51,590 bases of DNA. It comes from Candidatus Acutalibacter pullistercoris (lineage in GTDB: Bacteria; Bacillota; Clostridia; Oscillospirales; Acutalibacteraceae). The notes beneath the pieces are model-generated. The model was not told the DNA's origin. It was given only the letters and a program-made list of their open reading frames with translations, and ran no database searches. The stretch covers positions 1 through 51,590 of the forward strand of contig DXDU01000010.1 of assembly GCA_019115285.1 (NCBI GenBank), written 5' to 3'. Position 1 is the stretch's first letter. Every line of letters begins with the position of its first letter. Made by a program: the position numbers and the translations under genes. This document shows positions 16,082 through 23,838 of the stretch, piece after piece.

Positions 16082-16682
16082 GATCCAGCACCCTTTCTAC
16101 AGCAGTTTCGTTGCGATGATATTTTCTCTTCTCCGCCCGGAGGATGGCCCGCAGGTCTTCCACGGCGTCCTCCAGCCGGTCGTTGAACACCACGTAATCA
16201 TAGTCCTTGGCGTGGGGGATCTCCTCCCGGGCCTTTTCCAGGCGTTTGCGCACGGTGGCGTCCTCCTCGGTGCCCCGGTCCCGCAGGCGCTTTTCCAGCA
16301 CCTCCATGGAGGGAGGCAGGATGAAGATAGACACGCACCCGGGCATGAGCTTCTTGATCTGAGCGCCTCCCTGCACCTCGATCTCCAGCACCACGTCCTT
16401 GCCCTGGGCCATCCACTGCTCCACGGGCTCCCGGGGGGTGCCGTAATAATTTCCCACGTACTGGGCGTACTCCAGCATTTTTCCCTGGGAAATCAACTCC
16501 TCGAACTCCTCCTTCTGCAGGAAGTAGTACTGTTTCCCGTGCTCCTCCCCGGGCCGGGGGCTTCGGGTGGTGGCGGAGACAGACAGCACCAGGTTGTCGT
16601 CCTTGGCAAACAGCTCTTTTAAAATCGTACCCTTCCCTCCGCCGGAGGGGGCGGAGATCACGACCAGCAGACCTTCGTTCAT
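16062..16682 (-). CDS. gmk: Guanylate kinase
   Basis: A 206-aa kinase that phosphorylates GMP to GDP. It has the P-loop [10 protein letters not shown] near residue 10, the GMP-binding stretch [17 protein letters not shown], and the lid region [17 protein letters not shown]. The start is ATG at 16682 ([10 protein letters not shown]), overlapping the remA stop by four bases; the longer open frame is remA read in another frame. It belongs to the yicC-remA-gmk-rpoZ block. Confidence 0.97.
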   Translation of the reverse strand: MNEGLLVVISAPSGGGKGTILKELFAKDDNLVLSVSATTRSPRPGEEHGKQYYFLQKEEFEELISQGKMLEYAQYVGNYYGTPREPVEQWMAQGKDVVLEIEVQGGAQIKKLMPGCVSIFILPPSMEVLEKRLRDRGTEEDATVRKRLEKAREEIPHAKDYDYVVFNDRLEDAVEDLRAILRAEKRKYHRNETAVERVLDHAETVR

Positions 16683-16939
16683 GTGGCAGACGCCTCCTGT
16701 TCTTCTTTTTCCTGGAACCGCTCCCCCACCTTTTCCGGCGGGATGGCGGAGAGGACCACATCGCCGCTGTCCATGAGCAGCACCGCCTTGGTCTTGCGTC
16801 CAAAGGTGGCGTCGATGAGGATCCCCTTTTCCTTGGCTTCCTGGACCATGCGTTTGATGGGGGCGGACTCTGGGCTGACCACAGCCACCACTTTCTCCCC
16901 GTTGACCAGGTTGCCGAACCCGATATTCACCAGTTTCAT
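16679..16939 (-). CDS. remA: RemA/DUF370 regulatory protein
   Basis: An 86-aa DUF370 protein, [20 protein letters not shown]..., with the conserved [15 protein letters not shown] and [20 protein letters not shown]. RemA is a DNA-binding, ring-forming activator of matrix and osmoprotection genes in B. subtilis. Its position between yicC and gmk is the usual one. The C-terminal tail ([12 protein letters not shown]) is not conserved. Confidence 0.93.
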   Translation of the reverse strand: MKLVNIGFGNLVNGEKVVAVVSPESAPIKRMVQEAKEKGILIDATFGRKTKAVLLMDSGDVVLSAIPPEKVGERFQEKEEQEASAT

Positions 16940-16945
16940 ATGCGG

Positions 16946-17812
16946 TCACTCCACGTTCTGGACCTGTTCCCGGATTTTCTCAATCTCGGACTTGATGTCC
17001 ACCACCAGGTAGGCGATCTGGGAGTTGACGGACTTGGAGCCGATGGTGTTGGCCTCCCGGTTCATCTCCTGGACCAGGAAGTCGATTTTGCGGCCCACCG
17101 GGTCCTGGGACTGGGAGAGCTTCTGCAGCTGCTGGAAATGGCTGCGCAGCCGCACGGTCTCCTCGTCCACCGCCACCTTGTCGGCGAACACCGCCACCTC
17201 GGTGAGCACCCGCTGCTCGTCTAAGTGGGCGTCCCCCAGCAGCTCCTGAATCTTCCCCCGCAGCCGCTCTTGGTAGTCGGCCACGGTCTGGGGGGTGTGT
17301 TCCTCCACCTGGTCCACCAGGGTGAGGATCTTCTCCGCCCGGGAGAGGATGTCCTCCCGCAGCTTTTCCCCCTCCACTTCCCGCATGCGCAGGAAGGAGT
17401 CGAGGGCGGGCTGGGCCACTTCCAACACCGCCTGCCAGATCTCCTCCTCGTTTTCGGGGGCCCGGTGCACGGTGAAGATGTCCTGGTACCGGGAGAGCAA
17501 GGCCAGGCTGGGGCCGTCGGGCAGGCCATAGCGCTCCTGCAGCTCCCGGAAAGCCTGGCAGTAGCCGGCGGCCAGGGAGTGGTTCACCTGCACCTGCACG
17601 TCGGCGTCTTCCAAGGTCTCAATCTGCAAGTACACATCCACCTTTCCCCGGGAGATCTCCCCCTGGAGGTACGATTTCAGCTTGTCTTCCAAAAAAGCGT
17701 AGCCCCGGGTGATCCGGAAGCTGCACTCGAAATATTTATGATTGACGGACTTGATTTCAAAGATCATGTGCCTGCCGCCTACCATGGCTTCTTGGCGGCC
17801 GTATCCTGTCAT
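16946..17812 (-). CDS. YicC/YloC-family endoribonuclease
   Basis: A 288-aa YicC-type protein (MTGYGRQEA..., IKSVNHKYFE, LDEQRVLTEVAVFADK and the C-terminal GSKSVNSQIAYLVVDIKSEIEKIREQVQN). Family members are endoribonucleases linked to RNA decay and stationary-phase survival. The annotated ATG at 17812 has no good ribosome-binding site; an in-frame CTG at 17821 lies nine bases after GAGGG and would add LKS, giving the common family start xxKSMTGYGR. It is the first gene of the operon that runs to spoVM, with a promoter at 17918-17947. Confidence 0.93.
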   Translation of the reverse strand: MTGYGRQEAMVGGRHMIFEIKSVNHKYFECSFRITRGYAFLEDKLKSYLQGEISRGKVDVYLQIETLEDADVQVQVNHSLAAGYCQAFRELQERYGLPDGPSLALLSRYQDIFTVHRAPENEEEIWQAVLEVAQPALDSFLRMREVEGEKLREDILSRAEKILTLVDQVEEHTPQTVADYQERLRGKIQELLGDAHLDEQRVLTEVAVFADKVAVDEETVRLRSHFQQLQKLSQSQDPVGRKIDFLVQEMNREANTIGSKSVNSQIAYLVVDIKSEIEKIREQVQNVE

Positions 17813-17917
17813 GCTTTTCAGCGTAAGTCACCCTCTCTGCGGGCGCCCAGCCGGCGCGTTCTCTGGCAGCGCCCCTTCCCCTCTCCCAGAAGAGAAGCCC
17901 TGCTGCCCTAAGTAATG

Positions 17918-17947
17918 ATTGTACCATACCACGGCTCTTTCATGCAA
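17918..17947 (-). promoter_or_regulatory. Sigma-A-type promoter of the yicC-to-spoVM operon
   Basis: Minus strand: TTGCAT (17942-17947), an 18-base spacer, then TACAAT (17918-17923). The start of transcription would be about 90 bases before yicC. Confidence 0.7.
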
Positions 17948-17995
17948 GGGATTTCCCATACTTTCAGAGAATCTTAAGAAAGAACCCCTCTCCGC

Positions 17996-18018
17996 GAAAA
18001 ACGGGCCCAGAGGGCCCG
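17996..18018 (-). terminator. Intrinsic terminator after the scpA-rluB-GNAT operon
   Basis: A perfect 7-bp stem CGGGCCC/GGGCCCG with a three-base loop, followed on the minus strand by TTTTT, starts six bases after the last gene of the operon. Confidence 0.85.
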
Positions 18019-18023
18019 CGGCG

Positions 18024-18410
18024 TCACTCGTAGCGCACAATGGTGCTCATGGGGGTAAAGGCGTGGGTGTCGTCCACCTCAAAGCCCCGGGCTTTAAAGA
18101 AATCAAAAAAGTCCGGGAAGGCCGTGACGATCTCCGTGGCGCCGAAGGTCTCCCCGTAAGAGGCCGCCGAGCGCATGAGCGTGTCCAGGAAGAAGGCTGT
18201 CTCCCCCTGGGGCTTTTCCGAAAAATCGTAGTCCCCGGCCCACAGCCGCAAGATCCGCAGCTGCGCGCCCCGCAGCTCCACCGCCACGGCGCCCACCTGC
18301 TCGCCCCGGTCCGTCATGGCCAGGACCCTGGCCTTATCGCCGGCCCCGTCTGCCTGGGCCAGCAGTTCCCGCTCTTTTTCTCTGTCCTCCATGGGAAGGA
18401 TCTGTATCAC
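18024..18410 (-). CDS. GNAT-like small protein, hypothetical
   Basis: A 128-aa protein beginning MIQILPMEDREKERELLAQA, with a beta-strand-rich centre (QVGAVAVELRGAQLRILRLW) and a C-terminal FPDFFDFFKARGFEVDDTHAF that resembles the end of an acetyltransferase fold (F..F.ARGF). The acetyl-CoA loop (Q/RxxGxG/A) is not clear, so it may be a divergent or inactive GNAT. Its first 77 bases overlap the end of rluB in another frame. It is the last gene of the operon. Confidence 0.65.
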   Translation of the reverse strand: MIQILPMEDREKERELLAQADGAGDKARVLAMTDRGEQVGAVAVELRGAQLRILRLWAGDYDFSEKPQGETAFFLDTLMRSAASYGETFGATEIVTAFPDFFDFFKARGFEVDDTHAFTPMSTIVRYE

Positions 18411-19152
18411 GCTGCTCTCCTCCTTTTCCTTTCCCGGCCTCCGCTAAAAGGCCCCGGATCTCCTCTTTTGTCAGCTCCCGGTGTTTGCCCTGCTGGAGCA
18501 TCCCCAGCCGCACCGGGCCGATGGCCACCCGCTTTAGACGGGCCACTTCCAGCCCCAGGGCCTCGCACATCTTCCGGATCTCCCGGTTGCGCCCCTCGTA
18601 CAGGACGATCTCCAGCACCACCCGGCCCTGTTCCTGCTGCAGCACTCGGACCTTGGCCGGGGCGGTCTTTCTCCCGTCAATGACCACGCCGGTGCTCATC
18701 CTGGTGAGCTGCTCCTCGTTGACCTGGGGGCGCACTGTCACCCGGTAGGTCTTGGCCACGTGGCTTTTGGGATGGGCCACCTTGTTGGCGAACTCCCCGT
18801 CGTTGGTCATGAGCAGCAGGCCCTCGGAGTCCTTGTCCAGCCGCCCCACCGGGTACACCCGGACGGGGACGTCCTCCACCAGCTGGGCCACGCACTTTCT
18901 GTCCCGCTCGTCCCGCAGGGTGGTGACGAAGCCCCTGGGCTTGTGCAGGGCCAGGTACACCTTCTCCCGAACCTGAGCCACGGGCTCCCCGTCTACGGCC
19001 AGCAGGTCTTTTCCAGGGACCATGCCGTCCCCCAGCTTGACGGGCCTGCCGTTTACGGTGACCCGCCCCTGGGCGATGAGCTCTTCCGCCTTCCGCCGGG
19101 AGGCCACGCCCCAGGCTGCCAGCACTTTCTGCACTCTCTCTTTTTCCGCCAT
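18334..19152 (-). CDS. rluB: RluB/RsuA-family pseudouridine synthase
   Basis: A 272-aa enzyme that converts a uridine in rRNA to pseudouridine. The N-terminal S4 RNA-binding domain (about 1-60, RVQKVLAAWGVASRRKAEEL) is followed by the RsuA-type catalytic domain with the active-site Asp in GRLDKDSEGLLLMTNDG. The last 35 residues are a basic, low-complexity tail (GQRKRAGTAGPGRRGRR) that overlaps the next gene. In B. subtilis rluB likewise follows the scpAB/ytfI-like group. Large-subunit specificity is inferred from family and context. Confidence 0.92.
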   Translation of the reverse strand: MAEKERVQKVLAAWGVASRRKAEELIAQGRVTVNGRPVKLGDGMVPGKDLLAVDGEPVAQVREKVYLALHKPRGFVTTLRDERDRKCVAQLVEDVPVRVYPVGRLDKDSEGLLLMTNDGEFANKVAHPKSHVAKTYRVTVRPQVNEEQLTRMSTGVVIDGRKTAPAKVRVLQQEQGRVVLEIVLYEGRNREIRKMCEALGLEVARLKRVAIGPVRLGMLQQGKHRELTKEEIRGLLAEAGKGKGGEQRDTDPSHGGQRKRAGTAGPGRRGRR

Positions 19153-19173
19153 AGGCGCAACTCTCCTTCTCTC

Positions 19174-20253
19174 TCATGGGCTGGGGCAGTCCTCCGCCGC
19201 CTGCAGGGGGACGGAGGACACCACCGCCCCGTCTAACAAGGCCCGCAGCTCGCCCACTGTCTCCCCCGCCCCCACCGGGGCGTAGAGGAACCTGGGCAGG
19301 ACCGCCTGCAGCTCTAAGGAATCCCGGTCCCCGGGGGCCAGGGCGAAGACCTCCCCCAGCTCTCCCGTGATTTTCACCTGCTCCCTCTCGCCGCCGGCCA
19401 CCGGCAGGGCGGTTTCCCACCGCTCCCCCCGGAGCCTGTACCGCTCCACCTGGGAGAAGCCGTAGTCCAGCAGCGCCTTGTGATCCTCCCAGTCGTCGGG
19501 GGCGTCCAGGGTCACCGCGATCAGCAGCACCCCCTCCCGCCGGGCGGCGGACACGAGGCACCGGCCGGCCTTCTGGGTGTAGCCTGTCTTCACCCCCAGG
19601 CAGCCGTCGTAGCTGCCCAAAAGCCGGTTGTGGTTTTCCAAAGTCACGGTTTTCTCCGGCTCCGCCCAGGCGGCCTCCCAGGTCCGGGAGGAGCACAGCT
19701 CCAAAAAAGCCGGCAGCCGCAGGGCCTCCCGGGCCAGCAGCCCTAGGTCCACGGCGGTGGAACAGTGCCCCTCATCGTCCAGCCCCGAGGGGGTGACAAA
19801 GTGGGTGCCGGTCAGGCCCAGGTCCTGGGCCCGCTGGTTCATCCGCTGGGCGAAGGCTTCCAGGCTGCCGTCCAGGAACAGGGCGGCGGCGTTGGCCGCG
19901 TCGTTCCCAGAGGACAGCAGCATTCCCGCCGCCAGGCCGGAGAGGGAGATCTGGTCTCCCGGCAGCAGCCCCATGGAGGAGCCCTCCACCTGGGTCATCT
20001 CCTGGGTGATGGTCACCACAGGGTCTCCCAGGTCCTCCGCCGCCTCCAAAGCGAGCAGCGCCGTCATGATTTTGGTGGTGCTGGCCATGGGCAGGGGTTC
20101 TCTCCCCTGGCGTTCCCACAGCACAGCCCCTGTGGCCCCGGACAGCAGCGCCGCGCTTTTGGCGGACAGGGCAGGCTCCGCCGCCCCGGCCCTCATCCCA
20201 GAAAACAGCACAAGGGCCGCGGCCAGTCCGGCTAAGTATTTCAGTCTCCCCAT
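19174..20253 (-). CDS. D-alanyl-D-alanine carboxypeptidase (S11, DacF-like)
   Basis: A 359-aa penicillin-binding protein that trims the terminal D-Ala from peptidoglycan stems. A signal peptide (about 1-24, LAGLAAALVLFSGMRAGAA) is followed by the catalytic motifs SxxK (STTK, residues 58-61), SxN (SGN, near 115) and KTG (near 225), and a C-terminal beta-rich domain (about 275-350). In B. subtilis dacF is forespore-expressed and acts on the cortex; here the neighbours scpAB, ytfI and ytfJ are those of the same region, so a sporulation role is likely but not certain. Confidence 0.93.
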   Translation of the reverse strand: MGRLKYLAGLAAALVLFSGMRAGAAEPALSAKSAALLSGATGAVLWERQGREPLPMASTTKIMTALLALEAAEDLGDPVVTITQEMTQVEGSSMGLLPGDQISLSGLAAGMLLSSGNDAANAAALFLDGSLEAFAQRMNQRAQDLGLTGTHFVTPSGLDDEGHCSTAVDLGLLAREALRLPAFLELCSSRTWEAAWAEPEKTVTLENHNRLLGSYDGCLGVKTGYTQKAGRCLVSAARREGVLLIAVTLDAPDDWEDHKALLDYGFSQVERYRLRGERWETALPVAGGEREQVKITGELGEVFALAPGDRDSLELQAVLPRFLYAPVGAGETVGELRALLDGAVVSSVPLQAAEDCPSP

Positions 20254-20302
20254 GGTCTCCCCTCCCCAGCAAAGCTATGCGAAGGGGCTTGGGGCCTATG
20301 CC

Positions 20303-20737
20303 TTACTCCTGGGACAGGATCTCCTCTCCCTGGGGCTGGGGCTCCTCCTGCGAGGGCTGCTCCCCCCGGAAGTTCTGCACCAGGGCGTTGAGCTTGTCCA
20401 TCACGTCGGGGATCTTCTCCAAAACCCGGTCCACGGGGCTGAAGTAGGGCTCGATCTGGAGGATGCGCACGCTGCCGTTCTTCACCGCCAGAAAGGCGAT
20501 GGGGGTGATGGTGATCCCGGCGCCGCTGCCTCCGGCAAACAGGCCCTTGTTGGGCTGGGCCTTAGAGGGCAGGTCCGTCCCCCCCGAGGCGAAGCCGTAG
20601 CTCACCCGGGAGATGGGGATGACGGTGGTGCCGTCCTGGGTGGGGATGGGATCCCCGATCACCGTGTTCACGTCCACCATTTCCTTGATCTTGTCCATGG
20701 TCACGCCCAAAAAGCCGTTCAACTGGTTTTCGCTCAT
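20303..20737 (-). CDS. ytfJ: GerW/YtfJ-family sporulation protein
   Basis: A 144-aa protein with the family core VNTVIGDPIPTQDGTTVIPI, a Gly-rich segment (LFAGGSGAGITITPIAFLAV) and an amphipathic SPVDRVLEKIPDVMDKL. YtfJ (GerW) is a spore protein needed for normal germination in B. subtilis. The C-terminal Gln/Glu/Pro-rich tail is variable. It follows ytfI, as in B. subtilis. Confidence 0.9.
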   Translation of the reverse strand: MSENQLNGFLGVTMDKIKEMVDVNTVIGDPIPTQDGTTVIPISRVSYGFASGGTDLPSKAQPNKGLFAGGSGAGITITPIAFLAVKNGSVRILQIEPYFSPVDRVLEKIPDVMDKLNALVQNFRGEQPSQEEPQPQGEEILSQE

Positions 20738-20747
20738 AGCTCAAAAC

Positions 20748-21404
20748 CTATCCTTTCTTTCCCCGAGGGGGTATGTTCCCTGCCACCTGGAGCTTTCGCA
20801 GCAGCGGCAGTCCGTTCCAAAAAAGATGCCAGGCCTCCCCCAGCACAAACAGGGGGAGAATGGAAGCCCTGGCGGAAAACAGGGCCGTGGTCTCCCGGGA
20901 GCCGTAGTCCAGGTCCACCGTGACCCCCGCCTTTTTGCAGGGGAGCAGGCTGAGAATCACCCCGCAGGCGGCGTACACCGCCCCGGACACCTGCCCGTAT
21001 TGTATGGCGGCCAGGGCGGCGTCTTCCTCGCCCCCCAGGCACACGTAAAGGTCAAATTCCCGCAGCCGCACCCTGCGGCCCAGTTTCCCGGCGGCGTCCT
21101 TCAGCAGCCGGGAGAGCTCCCCCAGGGTCTCCAAAAGTCCGGAGAGCCCCCTCTTTCTCAGCAGGGCCCGGACTTTCTCAATCCCCCGCCGGACTTTGCT
21201 CCAGGGGGAGCCGGGAGTCCCTTCCTCCGGGGGAGCTTCCTCCTGGGAGGGCTGCTCCTCCTGGGGCCACAGGGGGAACCGGAACCACAGCCAGCGCAGT
21301 TCCACCGAGAACTCCTCCCGGAAGGCCACCGCCACACGCAAGGGCAGCAGCGTCAGGAGAAAGAGCAGCAGCAAGATCCCGAGGATCACTAGGAGAACGA
21401 TCAT
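20748..21404 (-). CDS. ytfI: DUF2953 (YtfI-like) membrane protein
   Basis: A 218-aa protein with an N-terminal membrane anchor (MIVLLVILGILLLLFLLTLL), a soluble segment with a Glu/Pro-rich insert (about 55-75), and YVCLGGEEDAALAAIQYGQV ... VDLDYGSRETTALFSARA typical of DUF2953. The function is unknown; it is a usual neighbour of ytfJ and scpB in spore formers, and lies 10 bases from ytfJ. Confidence 0.85.
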   Translation of the reverse strand: MIVLLVILGILLLLFLLTLLPLRVAVAFREEFSVELRWLWFRFPLWPQEEQPSQEEAPPEEGTPGSPWSKVRRGIEKVRALLRKRGLSGLLETLGELSRLLKDAAGKLGRRVRLREFDLYVCLGGEEDAALAAIQYGQVSGAVYAACGVILSLLPCKKAGVTVDLDYGSRETTALFSARASILPLFVLGEAWHLFWNGLPLLRKLQVAGNIPPRGKKG

Positions 21405-21419
21405 GTCACACAGCCTTTC

Positions 21420-21980
21420 TCACTCGGGGATGATTTCCTGGGGAGCCCCGCCTTGGGGACCCTCCTCTTCCTCTCTGGGGGGCGGGGGCAGCTCCTCGAT
21501 GGAGGAGAGCCCGAAGCACCGCAGGAAGTTTTCCGTGGTGCCGTAGAGCAGCGGCCGGCCGGGCAGTTCCATCCGGCCCCGCTCCTCCAAAAGCTCCTTC
21601 TGCACCAGGCTGCCGATGACCCCCGAGCAGTCCACCCCCCGGACCTGTTCCACGAAGGCCTTGGTCACCGGCTGGTTGTAGGCCACCACCGCCAGCACCT
21701 CCATGGCCGCCTGGGACAGGGGCGCGTTGCGCTTCAGTTCCAGCGCCTCCCGCACCGGCTGGATAAAGGCGGGGTTCGAGGTGAACTGGGCGGTGTTTTC
21801 CAATCGCAGCAGCCGAATGCCGCTGCCGGGGGCGTTGAACTTTTCCTGCAGTTCCTCCAGCAGTTCTTCCACCGCGTAGGTGCGCAGGCCCAGCACCTGG
21901 GCGATGCGCTCTAATGCCACCGGCTCCCCGGCGGCGAAGAGAATGGCCTCTATCTGGCCTTTCAATTTCTCCCGGTCCAT
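21420..21980 (-). CDS. scpB: Segregation and condensation protein B
   Basis: A 186-aa winged-helix protein that dimerises and binds ScpA in the SMC condensin complex. Family signatures are QIEAILFAAGEPV and EVLAVVAYNQPVTKAFVEQVRGV. The start ATG at 21980 is one base after the scpA stop; the longer open frame lies inside scpA. The C-terminus has a Pro/Glu-rich extension. Confidence 0.95.
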   Translation of the reverse strand: MDREKLKGQIEAILFAAGEPVALERIAQVLGLRTYAVEELLEELQEKFNAPGSGIRLLRLENTAQFTSNPAFIQPVREALELKRNAPLSQAAMEVLAVVAYNQPVTKAFVEQVRGVDCSGVIGSLVQKELLEERGRMELPGRPLLYGTTENFLRCFGLSSIEELPPPPREEEEGPQGGAPQEIIPE

Positions 21981-21981
21981 G

Positions 21982-22689
21982 TCACTTCCCCCTTTCCAGC
22001 AGGAACACTTCTTCCTCGTCTCCCTGTCCCTCGATGCGGATGCGCTTGTCCTTGACAAGCTCCAGCACCGCCAGAAACGCCGCCACCCGCTCGGAGCGGT
22101 CGTGCTTTCCGGCGAACAGGGCCTGGAAACGCACCCGTTTGCCCTTCCACAGCTGGCGCAGCACAAACACCACCTGGGACGCCACGGAGACGATCTTCTT
22201 TGTCACCAGGGCGGAGAAGCTCTCCGGCTTGGGGGGCAGCAGGCTCTTCCCCTTGCCCCAGGCCGCGGCCAGGGCCTGGGCCAGTTCCCTGGGGTCGTGG
22301 CGGCGGCGGTACGTCAGGTCCGGGGAGAGTTTCTCCGGCGCCCGCACCAGAGAGTCGAAATTTCCCCGCCTCCCCAGCTCTTTCGCCACCCGCTGGCACT
22401 GCTGGTACTCCAGCAGCTGCCCGGCCAGCTCCAGCCGGGGGTCTTCCTCCTCTTCCTTTCTGGGCAGCAAGAAGGCGGCTTTGATCTGCACCAGCCGGGC
22501 GGCCATCTCCAAAAACTCGCTGGCCACGTCCATATCCGCCTCCTGCATCTGGCGGATCTGCTCCATGTACTGCTCCAGCAGCTGGGCGATGGGAATGTCG
22601 GTGATCTCTATCTTATTTTTGGCGATCAGCGCCAGCAGCAAGTCCAAAGGTCCCTGGAACACGTCCAGCTCATACTGCAGCTTCTCCAT
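21982..22689 (-). CDS. scpA: Segregation and condensation protein A
   Basis: A 235-aa kleisin that bridges the SMC heads. It begins MEKLQYELDVFQGPLDLLL, the conserved SMC-binding start, and has EITDIPIAQLLEQY and EFLEMAARLVQIKAAFLL. The ATG at 22689 overlaps the stop of the upstream site-2 protease; a GTG one codon earlier is also possible. scpA-scpB follow a site-2 protease, a common order in Firmicutes. Confidence 0.95.
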   Translation of the reverse strand: MEKLQYELDVFQGPLDLLLALIAKNKIEITDIPIAQLLEQYMEQIRQMQEADMDVASEFLEMAARLVQIKAAFLLPRKEEEEDPRLELAGQLLEYQQCQRVAKELGRRGNFDSLVRAPEKLSPDLTYRRRHDPRELAQALAAAWGKGKSLLPPKPESFSALVTKKIVSVASQVVFVLRQLWKGKRVRFQALFAGKHDRSERVAAFLAVLELVKDKRIRIEGQGDEEEVFLLERGK

Positions 22690-23384
22690 CACAGCACCCC
22701 AAAAGCCCTGAAGGGAGCTTCCGCCAGGGAGAAGATGGCGTTACCCAAAATCGTCTGGGCCCGGTACAGGGGGCCGGACATGGCCCCGGAGAGGATGAGT
22801 ACGAAGACGATGAGGGAGCACACATTCTGGTAGCGGTAGTAAACGGAGAGCATTCTGTCGCTGAGGAAGGCCCCCAGGATCCTGGAGCCGTCCAGGGGCG
22901 GGATGGGCAGGAGATTGAACACCGCCAGGGAGATGTTCACCAAAACATAATAATACAGGGCGTTGAAGAAAAACAAAGTCACGGTGGTGGCGGTGGCGAA
23001 GGCCTCCATGGCCGCCATGACCAGGGCCCCGGCCAGGGCCGCCAGCAGATTGGCCACCGGCCCCGCCAGCGCGGTCAGGGCCATGCCCTGTTTTGGTTTC
23101 TTAAAGTAACGGCTGTCCACAGGCACGGGCTTTGCCCAGCCAAAGCCAAAGAGCAGCAGCGCCAAAGCCCCCATGGGGTCCACGCTGGCCAAGGGGTTCA
23201 GGGTGAGCCTGCCTGCCAGTTTGGCGGTGGGGTCCCCCAGCTTCCCCGCCACCCAGCCGTGGGCGAACTCGTGGAGGGGCAGGATGCAGAGGATCACAAA
23301 GAGAACGGAAAGCACCTGGGCCAGCACCTGGGAAAAGTCCACCTGCTGCCCCACGCTGAGCTGCCGGATCACATCGAATAACAT
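22689..23384 (-). CDS. Site-2 protease family (M50) membrane protein
   Basis: A 231-aa polytopic intramembrane metalloprotease. Zinc motif HEFAH (HExxH) near residue 39, and the second-site motif NLLPIPPLDGSRIL with the conserved Asp. The conserved RLTLNPLASVDPMG segment marks the YwhC/S2P subgroup found beside scpAB. The ATG at 23384 has AAGGAGG upstream and a sigma-A promoter at 23409-23437. The substrate is unknown. Confidence 0.92.
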   Translation of the reverse strand: MLFDVIRQLSVGQQVDFSQVLAQVLSVLFVILCILPLHEFAHGWVAGKLGDPTAKLAGRLTLNPLASVDPMGALALLLFGFGWAKPVPVDSRYFKKPKQGMALTALAGPVANLLAALAGALVMAAMEAFATATTVTLFFFNALYYYVLVNISLAVFNLLPIPPLDGSRILGAFLSDRMLSVYYRYQNVCSLIVFVLILSGAMSGPLYRAQTILGNAIFSLAEAPFRAFGVL

Positions 23385-23408
23385 GGCAAACCTCCTTGTA
23401 CGAATTGG

Positions 23409-23437
23409 ATTATACCCTATTTCCAGAAAAAACACAA
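23409..23437 (-). promoter_or_regulatory. Sigma-A-type promoter for the M50-scpAB-ytfIJ-dacF-rluB operon
   Basis: Minus strand: TTGTGT (23432-23437), a 17-base spacer, TATAAT (23409-23414), about 20 bases before the ribosome-binding site. It is back to back with the rpmB promoter. Confidence 0.78.
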
Positions 23438-23454
23438 TTCCCTTGAAAAAAAAC

Positions 23455-23483
23455 TTGCATTCCCCGGGGGAATCTGCTATAAT
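23455..23483 (+). promoter_or_regulatory. Sigma-A-type promoter for rpmB
   Basis: TTGCAT (23455-23460), a 17-base spacer, TATAAT (23478-23483). The two divergent -35 boxes are separated by only 17 bases. Confidence 0.85.
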
Positions 23484-23531
23484 TCTATTCGTTGCAAATT
23501 TCGAGTCCGCTCTTTTAAGGAGGTGCAGAAG

Positions 23532-23720
23532 ATGGCAAAATGTGATTTTTGCGGAAAGGACGTTTCCTTCGGCATCAAGGTGTCCCATTCCCACAGACGT
23601 TCCAACCGGACCTGGAAGCCCAACATCAAGCGCGTCAAGGCGGTAGTCAACGGCACGCCCAAGCGCGTGTACGCCTGCACCCGTTGCTTGCGTTCCGGCA
23701 AGGTCACCCGGGCTGTCTGA
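23532..23720 (+). CDS. rpmB: 50S ribosomal protein L28
   Basis: A 62-aa ribosomal protein, MAKCDFCGKDVSFGIKVSHS. It is the zinc-binding (C+) form, with CDFC at the N-terminus and CTRC near the C-terminus. The ATG at 23532 has AAGGAGG eight bases upstream; a GTG three codons earlier falls inside the ribosome-binding site. It is a single-gene transcription unit with its own promoter and terminator, the only plus-strand gene in the first 43 kb. Confidence 0.97.
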   Translation: MAKCDFCGKDVSFGIKVSHSHRRSNRTWKPNIKRVKAVVNGTPKRVYACTRCLRSGKVTRAV

Positions 23721-23747
23721 TCAGTCCCACCGAGTAAGAGAAACAAG

Positions 23748-23782
23748 GAGCCGCCTTTTCGAAGGGGCTCTTTTTTCTTTTT
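23748..23782 (+). terminator. Intrinsic terminator of rpmB
   Basis: A bulged stem (GAGCC/GGCTC plus CCTT/AAGG around a TTCG tetraloop) is followed by TTTTTTCTTTTTAT. Confidence 0.85.
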
Positions 23783-23795
23783 ATGTTCTCCCCCG

Positions 23796-23838
23796 GCGAA
23801 AAAAGCAGGAAGGTTCACCCTTTCCTGCTTTTTCTTTT
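23796..23838. terminator. Bidirectional terminator between rpmB and the phospholipase-like gene
   Basis: A perfect 11-bp stem, AAAAGCAGGAA (23801-23811) with TTCCTGCTTTT (23822-23832), with T-rich flanks on both strands, directly after the minus-strand gene stop. Confidence 0.85.
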
